The notes under the pieces: generated by a model
Databases searched by the model: none
Told to the model about the DNA's origin: nothing
Seen by the model: only the letters and a program-made list of their open reading frames with translations
Translations under genes and position numbers: made by a program
In this document: positions 24,139 through 32,595 of the stretch, in pieces
Numbering within the stretch: the stretch's first letter is position 1
Layout: each line of letters starts with the position of its first letter
Source of the DNA: a bacterium EF100-94H03 bin56
GTDB taxonomy: Bacteria; Pseudomonadota; Alphaproteobacteria; SP197
Assembly (NCBI GenBank): GCA_002238685.1
Contig: MPMV01000030.1
Coordinates: 1-54,039, forward strand
Direction of reading: 5' to 3'
Length of the DNA: 54,039 bases

Positions 24139-24215
24139 TGCCGGAAAGTTTGCAAACGTCCCCAATGTTGGGGACGCGCACGAGCCACGCACATTCGTAA
24201 GGTCTCCGAAATTGG
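24139..24215 (+). promoter_or_regulatory. Palindromic upstream element, copy facing the lipoprotein gene
   Basis: The 77-bp block runs from TGCCGGAAAG to GAAATTGG, with the perfect palindrome GTCCCCAA-TG-TTGGGGAC at 24158-24175. It ends 36 bases upstream of the lipoprotein ATG. Aligned with the copy at 23003-23079, several differences fall at every third base and the implied peptide NVPNVGDA is identical, so an ancestral coding origin cannot be excluded. Confidence 0.5.
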
Positions 24216-24250
24216 TTCCAGTTGAACTGGCAAACCGGAGGAGTGGGACA

Positions 24251-25384
24251 ATGAATCGGAAGTTGCTCGGCGTATCGCGCATTATGCTTGTAGCAGCGTC
24301 ACTGATCGGACTGTCGGCTTGTGGCGGCGGGGGTGGTGGCAGCAACCTCATGTCGGACGTGCCCGGTGGAAACATGCCTCCGTCCGGCATGCAGCCTGGC
24401 GGCGGGGATGGTGGGGTTCCCATGCAACTCACCGAGACTCAGCTTTACGGTGACATCGATGCCTACGGAAAGGTGGCAGCTAACAGTCCGAACTTCGGCA
24501 GCATAACTCAAAGCAGCAATGGTAGCGGGACAAGCACGGACAGAGTTGAAACCACGCTTGAGGCCGGTGGGGAAATGACCCTGACCGTGAGGGACGGAAC
24601 CGGCAACGTCTCCCTGGAACTGGACAGTCGTACTCATTTGGAAGAAAACCTGAATGGCACTGCGTGGATGAATGATAGCCTCGATGATTTTCCTGCCAAC
24701 TGGAGCGGCAACGGCTGGATCCTGTCGAAGCAGGATGGCAACGACACGGTGGTGGCCTTCGCCTACACGTCCTGGGACGACACAGACGACACCAACTATC
24801 TTGCCGGGGGATATTGGATCAGGGTCGATGCGAATGACGAAGTGACGGAATTGGGTACGTTTGGGGACGCCGGTCCAGGTTCCGTCTTCAGCTATTACGA
24901 TGATCAGGCTTCTTCCTGGGCAAAGCCGGTCTCGGGATCAGCGACCTATCTGGGCACAGCGGAAGGTGCCTATGTTGACCCTTATGGCGACGGTGGTGTC
25001 TGGTGGAGTCGATTGAGGCTCAGTGCCGATTTCGCGGCAAGTTCGATCAGTGGGTGTGTTGGTTGTCCACAAGCGGATCCAGATCGCAGAGAACGCGGCG
25101 TCTATACCTATACGACCATCGAGGCTCTGAAAGCTGATCGGTGGATCGAGGAGGATCTCTATGTCGCTCTCAATAGTGGAACTATCGGCAACGACGGGAG
25201 TTTCGAGGGCACGCTGAAGGTGCTGGAACTGAGCACCGGCAACGGGCTGAACTCGCAAGGCAAATGGGGCGGACTGTTCTCGGAGAACGGCAATGCGTCG
25301 ACGCAGCCGTTGCAGGTCGCTGGAACCCTCGGAGGGACGGCTGACGGTATTGGGTTCATCGGCGTCTTCCTGGGACAACAATAG
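24251..25384 (+). CDS. TbpB-like surface lipoprotein
   Basis: The 377-residue lipoprotein starts at ATG 24251 with GGAGGAG at 24237-24243; the longer in-frame extension is rejected. The signal peptide ends in the lipobox LSAC (Cys24), followed by GGGGGGS and a Gly/Pro-rich linker. The body is beta-rich. The C-terminal third resembles the TbpB B/D barrel pattern: GSATYLGTAEGAYV, RLRLSADFAASSISG, FEGTLKVLE, GKWGGLFSENGN and a final GGTADGIGFIGVFLGQQ. Such proteins are surface lipoproteins in Gram-negatives, some of which bind host or metal proteins. Its ligand here is unknown. Linkage to a LuxR-type regulator suggests controlled expression. Confidence 0.75.
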   Translation: MNRKLLGVSRIMLVAASLIGLSACGGGGGGSNLMSDVPGGNMPPSGMQPGGGDGGVPMQLTETQLYGDIDAYGKVAANSPNFGSITQSSNGSGTSTDRVETTLEAGGEMTLTVRDGTGNVSLELDSRTHLEENLNGTAWMNDSLDDFPANWSGNGWILSKQDGNDTVVAFAYTSWDDTDDTNYLAGGYWIRVDANDEVTELGTFGDAGPGSVFSYYDDQASSWAKPVSGSATYLGTAEGAYVDPYGDGGVWWSRLRLSADFAASSISGCVGCPQADPDRRERGVYTYTTIEALKADRWIEEDLYVALNSGTIGNDGSFEGTLKVLELSTGNGLNSQGKWGGLFSENGNASTQPLQVAGTLGGTADGIGFIGVFLGQQ

Positions 25385-25437
25385 AGGACGACGAAGTCCG
25401 GGCCTGCCGCGATGTCGACAGGCTCGGACTTCGACCT

Positions 25438-25500
25438 CGAAGAGGCAACAGCCCCACCTGCTTCACCTTCCTCATCGGTCGACTCTCCTGTGCCATTCCG
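25438..25500 (-). pseudogene. Short IstA N-terminal fragment
   Basis: The minus-strand peptide MAQESRPMRKVKQVGLL corresponds to MARGRLPMRKVKKVLAY, the opening of the IS21 transposase at 6410. Similarity stops after about 15 residues. It is a scrap of another IS21-family element or recombination debris; the match is short, so caution is due. Confidence 0.4.
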
Positions 25501-25559
25501 CACCCCTGGATCAATCGCGACAATCCAGATGTCAGAACGGCTCCTCGGGTCGAACAAAA

Positions 25560-25693
25560 CGTTCGTTCCAAGGGTGGCTACCATCGTGAGATTCGGCACT
25601 GCCGTTTGCCGGGAACATGGTATTGATGGGATTCTGACAGACGACAGTGATTTCCATCGGTTTGAAGCGTTGCAGGTCCAACGTCTGGAATAG
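25560..25693 (+). pseudogene. VapC-type PIN toxin C-terminal fragment
   Basis: The frame ending at 25693 reads CREHGIDGILTDDSDFHRFE then ALQVQRLE, the end of a PIN-domain ribonuclease with the last acidic cluster (TDDxDFxRF). The first part of the domain, with the first catalytic Asp, is missing; upstream sequence in this frame (SIATIQMSERLLGSNK) is not PIN-like. Confidence 0.65.
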
Positions 25694-25724
25694 CGGCGCG
25701 CATGTAGAAAACTCGGGCGTATGC

Positions 25725-25961
25725 GCAGGGAAAGTCCGCGAGGGCGTTTCATGCGCGAGGCGATCGGCGATCCTGAACGCGGCGCCTTCGCTCGATACTC
25801 CTCGATCTCTGCCGAGCGACCGCCTCAAGGCCCTTCGTGGCGACAGGCCGGGCCACCACTCGATTCGCATCAATCGGCAATGGTGGCTGTACTTCGAGTC
25901 GCCGGAAGGGCAGGCGGGTCCGGACAAGGTGGAAGTTGTGGACTACCACGGGAGCGGGTAG
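25725..25961 (+). pseudogene. HigB-type toxin remnant
   Basis: AILNAAPSLDTPRSLPSDRL, KALRGDRPGHHSIRINRQWW and PDKVEVVDYH match the C-terminal two thirds of HigB plasmid-maintenance killer toxins (RLEALKGDRxGQHSIRINxQWRxCF). The N-terminal part is scrambled and overlaps the VapC remnant. The higA antitoxin that should follow at about 25975 is not recognisable, so the pair is dead. Confidence 0.7.
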
Positions 25962-26640
25962 GAGACTCCCATGTTCATGACACGGTGCCGTCACCTGGTT
26001 CGAAACCCGATCCGGAGCCGGGACGACAAGTACGTGCCCGGAGCCTTCGACGAGGAGGTCGGGGCGGCCGACACCATCCAGGACTACGAGCCGCGGATCG
26101 TGGCCTTCGACTTGGGACGCCGGTTCCGGCGGCCCCGGACAACGATTCGGGGAACCCGGGACCCGTCGATGGGCTGGCCGGCCAGCCCACCTCGGCGCGC
26201 GCCCTCTACCAGCGGTCGGTCATCCTCAGCCCCACGCCCTGATCGGGGTCTTCGTTGTCGTTGCCGGGCTCACGCCGCCGTGCCTTCGCTCCCAGTTCGA
26301 AGGCGATCTCCTCGGGGATCGTACGCGTCAGCCGCCAGCCCAGCCTCACCTCGCGGTCCGCCTGTGACAATCCCAGACGCCAACAAGGACGAGCAGCGTC
26401 AGCGGTCACTTTGCGATGTCCTTGACGTCGGGTGGTCCCGCACGCCTGTCCGGTTTGGAGATATCGACATGACGTTGCGCAAGACGGCTGGTCGCCATAG
26501 TGTCTCTGCCTTGCCTGTTGCATCGGGGATATCGGAATGTCTTGTTCCCGTGATGCGGCCATGGGATCATGAAAGAGAAAACGGCGTTGTCTCAGGATCT
26601 TACAGTAGAGTTCGGCACTGAAGGCGCGCGAATGGTTTGA
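25962..26640. other. Decayed stretch with a possible beta-barrel C-terminus
   Basis: On the minus strand, a frame over about 26206-26370 reads DREVRLGWRLTRTIPEEIAF, ELGAKARRREPGNDNE and ends GVGLRMTDRW. Alternating strands with a terminal aromatic residue are what outer-membrane or autotransporter barrels end with. The upstream half is not recognisable. Nothing else is supported in this stretch. Confidence 0.3.
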
Positions 26641-26644
26641 TGTG

Positions 26645-28300
26645 ATGGCGAAGGCGACGGACTACATTGTGATTGGCGCGGGTTCCGCGGGATGCGTGCT
26701 CGCAAACCGGTTGAGTGAGGATCCGGATGTTTCGGTGAAGGTCCTGGAGGCCGGTCCTTCGGATCGCAGCCTGTGGCGGCTGCGCATGCCGGCGGCGGCA
26801 TGGCTGATTATCAACGGCCGGCGATACAACTGGCGGTATTTCTCCGAGCCCGAGCCAGGCATGGACAACCGCCAGCTTCTCTATCCACGGGGCAAGGTCC
26901 TGGGCGGATCGTCATCGATCAACGGCATGGTGTACCTCAGGGGTAATCCCCTCGACTACGACCATTGGGCCACCAACCGCCTCGACAACTGGTCGTTCGC
27001 CCACTGTCTTCCCTACTTCCGGAAGATGGAAAAGACCGACCGTGGCGACGACGCTTTCCGGGGTCGCGACGGTCCTCTGGAGATCACCGTGGGCGGTGAC
27101 AGCAGTCCCCTCTACCAGGCCTATGTCGAGGCCGGCCAGCAGGCGGGGTACCCCTTCACCGAGGATGTGAATGGCTATCGTCAGGAAGGGGTCTTCTACA
27201 TGGAGCGCACGGTGCTGGGCGGTGTCCGGAACTCCGCGGCACGTGCCTGGCTTCATCCCGCACTCCACCGCCCCAACCTCGAGGCCCTGACCAACGCCAC
27301 CATCAACCGCATTCTTTTCGAAGGCAGTCGTGCGGTCGGTGTCGAATACGTCGAGCGCGGTCGATCGAAGACCTTGCGGGCCGAACGGGGAGTCGTCCTC
27401 AGTGCCGGCACCTTCAACTCTCCGCAGATCCTCCTGCGTTCGGGGATCGGGCATGCCGATGAATTGAGAGAGCACGGTATCGACGTGGTGCGTCATCTGC
27501 CTGGCGTCGGCCGCAACCTCCAGGACCATCTCGACTGGACCATTCAGTGGCAGTGCAAGCAGCCGGTCTCCCACTACAATGCGACGAAGCCCCTCGGCCA
27601 GGCCCTGGCCGGCGTGGAGTGGTTGCTGGCGAAGCGGGGTGTTGCGGCCTCCAACCTCTTCGAGGCCGGCGGCTACTTTCGCAGCCGACCCGGCATCGAA
27701 TACCCCAACATCCAGCACCACTTCGTTGCCGCTGCCATGAGTTATGACGGCACGGTGCCCTGCAAGGATCACTCCTTCCAGATCCACATCAGCCAGATGC
27801 GCCCGACCAGCCGTGGTTACGTCCGTTTGAAATCTGCCGATCCCTTCGATCCTCCTCTCATCCGGTTCAATCACCTTGAAACCGACAATGACCGTCTTGA
27901 ATTCCGGGAAGGACTCGAACTCACCCGCGAGATCGCCTCCCAGAAAGCTCTTGCCCCCTACCGTGGACGGGAACTCGCTCCGGGCGAGAACGTCACGTCC
28001 CGAAAGGATGTCGATGCCTTTGCACGCCGCGTCGGAGAGACCGAGCATCATCCGGCCTGCACTTGCAAGATGGGCTACGATGATGATGCCGTGGTCGACC
28101 GCGATACCCGGGTCCATGGTTTCGACAACCTTCACGTGGTCGATGCATCGATCATGCCCAACGTGGTCACCGCCAATCTCAATGCGACCTGCCTGATGCT
28201 GGGAGAAAAGGCCGCCGATCTCATTGCCGGACGGGAGCCTCTCGCTCCCGACTACACGCCGTTCCATCGGGCAAGCGACTGGCAGACCACGCAGCGATAG
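26645..28300 (+). CDS. GMC-family FAD oxidoreductase 1 (alcohol/choline dehydrogenase type)
   Basis: The 551-residue flavoprotein has a dinucleotide-binding GAGSAGCVLANRLSEDP at the N-terminus, GMC signature 1 GKVLGGSSSINGMVYLRG and signature 2 SAGTFNSPQILLRSGIG. The active-site His lies in ETEHHPACTCKMG, and the end is VDASIMPNVVTANLNATCLM. GMC enzymes oxidise alcohols to aldehydes or acids, and the BetA-like branch is common in proteobacteria. The start may be GTG 26642 or ATG 26645. RraA-like and DadA-like genes follow, pointing to a catabolic cluster. The substrate is unknown. Confidence 0.92.
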   Translation: MAKATDYIVIGAGSAGCVLANRLSEDPDVSVKVLEAGPSDRSLWRLRMPAAAWLIINGRRYNWRYFSEPEPGMDNRQLLYPRGKVLGGSSSINGMVYLRGNPLDYDHWATNRLDNWSFAHCLPYFRKMEKTDRGDDAFRGRDGPLEITVGGDSSPLYQAYVEAGQQAGYPFTEDVNGYRQEGVFYMERTVLGGVRNSAARAWLHPALHRPNLEALTNATINRILFEGSRAVGVEYVERGRSKTLRAERGVVLSAGTFNSPQILLRSGIGHADELREHGIDVVRHLPGVGRNLQDHLDWTIQWQCKQPVSHYNATKPLGQALAGVEWLLAKRGVAASNLFEAGGYFRSRPGIEYPNIQHHFVAAAMSYDGTVPCKDHSFQIHISQMRPTSRGYVRLKSADPFDPPLIRFNHLETDNDRLEFREGLELTREIASQKALAPYRGRELAPGENVTSRKDVDAFARRVGETEHHPACTCKMGYDDDAVVDRDTRVHGFDNLHVVDASIMPNVVTANLNATCLMLGEKAADLIAGREPLAPDYTPFHRASDWQTTQR

Positions 28301-28350
28301 GGCAGGACGGCACAACACGATGTCATCGAACAGGAACCGGGGATAATGTC

Positions 28351-29058
28351 ATGACCGCTTGCCCGACAACCGACGAGATCGCCTCGCTCGCCGGGATCGA
28401 CACACCGACCATCTGCAACCTGCTGGAAATGGTGGTGCCGGAAAGGCGCGGGTACGGTTTCACCGTTCAGCACCTGCATTGCCTCTATCCCCATATGAAA
28501 CCCATCGTCGGGTTTGCCCGGACGGCGACGATGAGAGCCAAGGATCCGGCCGGATGGACGCCGGACGAGGCACGGTCCCGTCGCAACCGGTATCTCGACT
28601 ACGTCGCCAACGGTGATGTCCCCAAGATCTGCGTGGTCCAGGACGTCGATGAACGCCCGGGGTACGGTGCGCTCTTCGGCGAAGTCAACAGCACCGTTCA
28701 CAAGGCGCTCGGCTGTCTGGGGCTCGTGACCGATGGCAGCGTGCGGGACATCGACCAACTGGCCCCGGACTTCCAGGTGCTGGCAGGACTGGTGGCACCA
28801 TCCCATGCCTTCGTTCATGTCGCCCAGTGGGCATGCGAGGTCAACATCGAGGGCATGGTCGTGCAGGATGGCGACCTCATCCACGCGGATCGTCACGGTG
28901 CGGTCGTCGTTCCGCTGACGGCGGTGAGGGGCGTCCTTGATAGCCTCGATCTGATGGTGCGCCGCGAAGCGGTCATACTCGATGCGGCACGCCGTCCCGG
29001 GGCCACCGTTGAAGATATCAAGGATGCATGGAAACAATCAGACCAGATCAATGAGTGA
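28351..29058 (+). CDS. RraA-family aldolase/decarboxylase
   Basis: The 235-residue RraA-like protein belongs to the HMG/CHA aldolase family. It has TICNLLEM near the start, GFARTATMRAKDPAG, GALFGEVNSTVHKALGCLGLVTDGSVRDIDQL with the conserved G..TDGxxRD metal/substrate site, and a late HADRHGAVVVP. Members cleave 4-hydroxy-4-methyl-2-oxoglutarate or decarboxylate oxaloacetate. It lies 50 bases after GMC 1 and is probably in the same operon. A fragment of a second copy of its 3' end lies at 29232-29288. Confidence 0.88.
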   Translation: MTACPTTDEIASLAGIDTPTICNLLEMVVPERRGYGFTVQHLHCLYPHMKPIVGFARTATMRAKDPAGWTPDEARSRRNRYLDYVANGDVPKICVVQDVDERPGYGALFGEVNSTVHKALGCLGLVTDGSVRDIDQLAPDFQVLAGLVAPSHAFVHVAQWACEVNIEGMVVQDGDLIHADRHGAVVVPLTAVRGVLDSLDLMVRREAVILDAARRPGATVEDIKDAWKQSDQINE

Positions 29059-29084
29059 AGCAGTCCCGCCACGCATGTGCGTTC

Positions 29085-29220
29085 GTCCTTCTTTGCCGTC
29101 GGGCGCAGGGTCCGGCGCAGGCTGAAGCACGACAACCTCGACACCATCATTTCGGTCGGCTACCGCGTCAATTCTAGGCGCGGCGTCCGGTTCCGTCGGT
29201 GAGCCACCCGCACCCGGCAC
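29085..29220 (+). pseudogene. RhuM-family fragment
   Basis: The plus-strand codons 29125-29202 give KHDNLDTIISVGYRVNSRRG then VRFRR-stop-ATRTR, matching the RhuM family core (HYNLDAIIxVGYRVxSxRGxxFRxWATRxL). Only about 30 residues remain, with a TGA in place of the Trp. RhuM genes are usually carried by mobile or defence islands. Confidence 0.6.
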
Positions 29221-29231
29221 GACACCCGGAA

Positions 29232-29288
29232 GCAACCGTCCATGACATCAAGGATGTGTGGAAGCGATCGGACGAGATCAGGGACTGA
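29232..29288 (+). pseudogene. 3' fragment of a second RraA-like gene
   Basis: ATVHDIKDVWKRSDEIRD-stop parallels ATVEDIKDAWKQSDQINE-stop at the end of the gene at 28351, and the following bases TGAAGCGGTCC resemble TGAAGCAGTCC. It overlaps the convergent DadA stop at 29278. The rest of this paralog has been lost, apparently replaced by the RhuM scrap. Confidence 0.7.
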
Positions 29289-30552
29289 AGCGGTCCGCTG
29301 CGTTGCTCTTTCGTCTGAAGAGTGGATCGCGGAAACGGTCTGAGGCGAAGGGTTGAGGGTCGATTGCGGGAGTCCTCTCGGCCACGAGGTCGGCAATGAT
29401 GGCGGCGGTTCCGGCAGCACCGATCATGCCCTGATGGCCATGTCCGAACGCAAACAGGATCTGCGGGTGCCGTGGTGCGCGACCCAGGATGGGGAGACTG
29501 TCGGGAGTGCAGGGCCTTTCTCCCATCCAGACCGTGTGCCGTGCCGTGTCGAGAGAAGGCAAGGCATGCCGGGCATGGCTGCAGCGCGCATCGCTGCGAG
29601 AACGGTTCGCCGGTGCGCCCGGGCGGGCAAATTCGACGGTGCCGCCTATGCGAATGCCCATCTCCATGGGCACGATGCTTGCCGCTGCATCGACCGGCAT
29701 GATGACGGTGTTGAGCGTGATGCCAGGCTCCTGGAACGTCACATGATAGCCTCGCTGTGACACCAGGGGCACGTCGTAACCCAGATCGCCAAGAAGACGT
29801 CGCGACCACACGCCCGCGGCGACGACGGCCATGTCGTGGCGGTGGAGTTTTTCACCGGCTTCGATCCATGCCTGACCGTCGACCGCCAGCCGGCTGACCT
29901 CTTCGATCACGATCTTGCCACCGTTGCGCTCGAAGTGGGTGGCAAGGCTGGTGACCAGGCGATGCGGGTCCGTCGTGTGGGCGGTCTCGGGAAGAAACAG
30001 GCCATGGGTGAACTCTGTCGAGAGTGCCGGTTCAAGGTCCCGCAGCCCCTGGGGTCCGAGGAATTCGACGATGTGGCCCGAGCGCTGGCGCAGCTCCGTG
30101 GCAAGTCGGTCCTCCGGGCCGGCACCGACATAGAGCATGCCCTTGTTCACCACCAGGGACTCCAGGCCGGCTTCCCTGAGAAGCGGCCTTAGAAGTGAGA
30201 GTGTCGGACCGTTGAGTGCGGCAAGGGCGCCTGAAATGGCGCGTACCCTGTCCTCACGGCCGGCGCGCACGAAGGCGATGAGCCAGGGCAGCAACCGGGG
30301 GGCCTGGCGCCAGTCCATGGTGAGCGGTGCCTCCGGATCCATGAACCAGCCAGGAACACTGGAAAGAAGATGAGGCATGGAAACCGGGACCACGGCCGCC
30401 GGAGACAACACTCCGGAGTTACCGCCGGATGCCGCCGAGCCCGGCGCCTCGCGCTCGTAGAGGGTCACATCATGCCCGTCGCGCTGGAGGAAGCAGGCAG
30501 TGACAGTGCCGATGATTCCTGCACCGATGACACCGATCGAGCGTGACGCCAT
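29278..30552 (-). CDS. DadA-like FAD-dependent D-amino-acid dehydrogenase
   Basis: The 424-residue DAO-family flavoprotein starts at ATG 30552 with SIGVIGAGIIGTVTACFLQRDGHDVTLYE, a Rossmann GxGxxG followed by Glu. It has GGNSGVLSP, a central VVAAGVWSRRLLGDLG and the C-terminal FAD loop LFAFGHGHQGMIGAAGTAAI. Such enzymes oxidatively deaminate D-amino acids or glycine-like substrates at the membrane. It is transcribed towards the RraA gene and divergent from GMC 2 (67 bp between starts). The very end (DRFRDPLFRRKSNAADRFSP) overlaps relic sequence and may be altered. Confidence 0.88.
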   Translation of the reverse strand: MASRSIGVIGAGIIGTVTACFLQRDGHDVTLYEREAPGSAASGGNSGVLSPAAVVPVSMPHLLSSVPGWFMDPEAPLTMDWRQAPRLLPWLIAFVRAGREDRVRAISGALAALNGPTLSLLRPLLREAGLESLVVNKGMLYVGAGPEDRLATELRQRSGHIVEFLGPQGLRDLEPALSTEFTHGLFLPETAHTTDPHRLVTSLATHFERNGGKIVIEEVSRLAVDGQAWIEAGEKLHRHDMAVVAAGVWSRRLLGDLGYDVPLVSQRGYHVTFQEPGITLNTVIMPVDAAASIVPMEMGIRIGGTVEFARPGAPANRSRSDARCSHARHALPSLDTARHTVWMGERPCTPDSLPILGRAPRHPQILFAFGHGHQGMIGAAGTAAIIADLVAERTPAIDPQPFASDRFRDPLFRRKSNAADRFSP

Positions 30553-30618
30553 GGAATGAAGTCTCCGCTGACCACGGCTATGCAAGAAACGCCATGGCCG
30601 GTAGCTTAAGCGTGCAAT

Positions 30619-32358
30619 GTGGACCGGTCCATGTCGCAACGAGGGGCCGGAAGCGTGGAATCGGTGCCGGATGCGCGTGACTTCGTGATTGTCGGCGGCG
30701 GGTCGGCGGGTGCGGTGCTCGCCAACCGCCTTTCGGAGCATCCCGGGTGCCGTGTCACACTCGTTGAAGCCGGAGATGACACGCCACCGGAAGATGTCCC
30801 GGAGGTGATTCTCGACAGCTATCCGGGGCTTGCCTATTTCGATCCCCGCTTCCACTGGCCTGATCTTCGCGTCTTCAACCGCTCGCCCGACGATGATCCC
30901 CGCGTCAGGGCATCGCGATTCGAGCAGGCTCGCGTCATGGGCGGTGGTTCCAGCATCAACGGCCAGTTTGCCGTGCGGGGCATGAAGGCCGACTACGATG
31001 AATGGCAAGAGATGGGCCTTGCCGGATGGGCCCACGACGACCTGCTTTGCTACCTCAACCGCCTCGAGCGGGATGTCGACTTCGCCGGCACCCGCCATGG
31101 TCGGGCAGGCCGGATTCCGGTGAGACGCCTCTTCCCGGCGGACTGGGCCGGGTTCAGCCGCGCCATGCTCGAGGCCATGGAGGAAGATGGCCTGCCCTTT
31201 CTCGATGACTTCAATGGTACGGACAGTGACGGCTGTTTCCCCATGCCGCTTTCCAATCAGTATGGACGCCGCGTGTCGACCGCCATCGCCTATCTCGATG
31301 CGGCGACGCGACGGCGTCCCAATCTCGAGATTCTGCCAGGGACCATAGCCACCGGCATCCTGATCGAGGGCGGCCGCGCGGTCGGCATACACGCGACCCG
31401 GGATGGCGAGACGATCGAGGTGAGGGCAGGGGAGGTGATCATCTGCGCCGGGGCGCTTCACTCGCCGGGTCTCCTGCTGCGTGCAGGCATCGGCAACGGC
31501 GATCATCTGAAGGCTTTCGGTATCCCGGTTGTCGCCGATCTGCCCGGTGTCGGGGAAAACCTGATGGAGCATCCCAGCATCAGTGTGGCGGCCTGCCTGA
31601 AACCGCGTGCAAGGGTGGCCGCCGGCCAGCGCAGGCACATCTACTTCGGAGTTCGCTGTTCGTCCGGCCTGGAGGGTGCGCCTCCCGGTGACATGTTCTT
31701 CATGCCGACCAATTCGGCTGGATGGCATCCCTTCGGTCAGGCGGTCGGCACCATGCTGGTCGTTGTGAACAAGCCCTTTTCGAGGGGAAGCGTGCGCCTG
31801 CAGACGCCGTCGCCGTTCGATGAGCCACGTGTCGATCTCGCCATGTTGTCGGACGAGCGTGACCTCCTTCGCCTTGCAGACGGGTTTCGCCGGCTGCACA
31901 GGATAATCACGAAGGAGGTGGTGGGAGATCAGGTGACCATGTGGTTCCCTGCCGGCTACTCCGACGCGGTGCGGCGCATGATGGTGCCGTCGATTGGGAC
32001 ATGGCTGAAGACCGGAACTGCGCGACTGCTGCATGACTCAGGTGCCGTCGGGCGCCGGATCCTGCGCGCTCGCCTGACAACCGGTCGCGGTGTCGATGAT
32101 CTCGCACGGGATGGCGGTGCGCTGGAGGAGTGGATCAGGCAATCGGTGTGGCCGAGCTGGCATGTCAGCGGCACCTGCCGCATGGGCCCGGACGGTGACA
32201 GGATGGCTGTTGTCGACGCGGCTTGTCGGGTGCGCAAGCTCGCCGGCCTCAGGGTCATCGATGCCTCGGTGATGCCAACCATCCCGCGGGCCAACACGAA
32301 CATCACGACGATCGCCATTGCCGAGAAAATCGCGGACGACATCAAGGCATCGCCATAG
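30619..32358 (+). CDS. GMC-family FAD oxidoreductase 2
   Basis: A GMC oxidoreductase of up to 579 residues with FVIVGGGSAGAVLANRLSEHP, GGGSSINGQFAVRG, GALHSPGLLLRAGIGNGD, WPSWHVSGTCRMG with the catalytic His, and DASVMPTIPRANTNITTIAI. It is distinct from GMC 1. The start is GTG 30619 or ATG 30631; neither has a strong ribosome site. It is divergent from the DadA-like gene and may share its control region. The substrate is unknown. Confidence 0.9.
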   Translation: MDRSMSQRGAGSVESVPDARDFVIVGGGSAGAVLANRLSEHPGCRVTLVEAGDDTPPEDVPEVILDSYPGLAYFDPRFHWPDLRVFNRSPDDDPRVRASRFEQARVMGGGSSINGQFAVRGMKADYDEWQEMGLAGWAHDDLLCYLNRLERDVDFAGTRHGRAGRIPVRRLFPADWAGFSRAMLEAMEEDGLPFLDDFNGTDSDGCFPMPLSNQYGRRVSTAIAYLDAATRRRPNLEILPGTIATGILIEGGRAVGIHATRDGETIEVRAGEVIICAGALHSPGLLLRAGIGNGDHLKAFGIPVVADLPGVGENLMEHPSISVAACLKPRARVAAGQRRHIYFGVRCSSGLEGAPPGDMFFMPTNSAGWHPFGQAVGTMLVVVNKPFSRGSVRLQTPSPFDEPRVDLAMLSDERDLLRLADGFRRLHRIITKEVVGDQVTMWFPAGYSDAVRRMMVPSIGTWLKTGTARLLHDSGAVGRRILRARLTTGRGVDDLARDGGALEEWIRQSVWPSWHVSGTCRMGPDGDRMAVVDAACRVRKLAGLRVIDASVMPTIPRANTNITTIAIAEKIADDIKASP

Positions 32359-32595
32359 CGCCCTGAGCGCCTGGATCGCGTATACGGCTGAATCCGCTCC
32401 ACCCGCAAGCAGCGCAATCCAGCCTGCCGTTCATCACGCTGCGGGCGCTGATCGCGCCAGCTCGACGACGGGGCAACGGACCAGCCCGGCGCGGCATCAT
32501 CACAGTGCAGGGCTTCGAATTGGGCAATCTGGACCAGACCGATTCTGCCTTCCACGAGGTGCCCGCCGACGGCGGCTGACAGCAGGCCGAGCGGC

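Noticed and set aside
26912..28318. 468-codon minus-strand frame over GMC oxidoreductase 1
   Set aside because: Antisense shadow; the plus strand has all GMC signatures.
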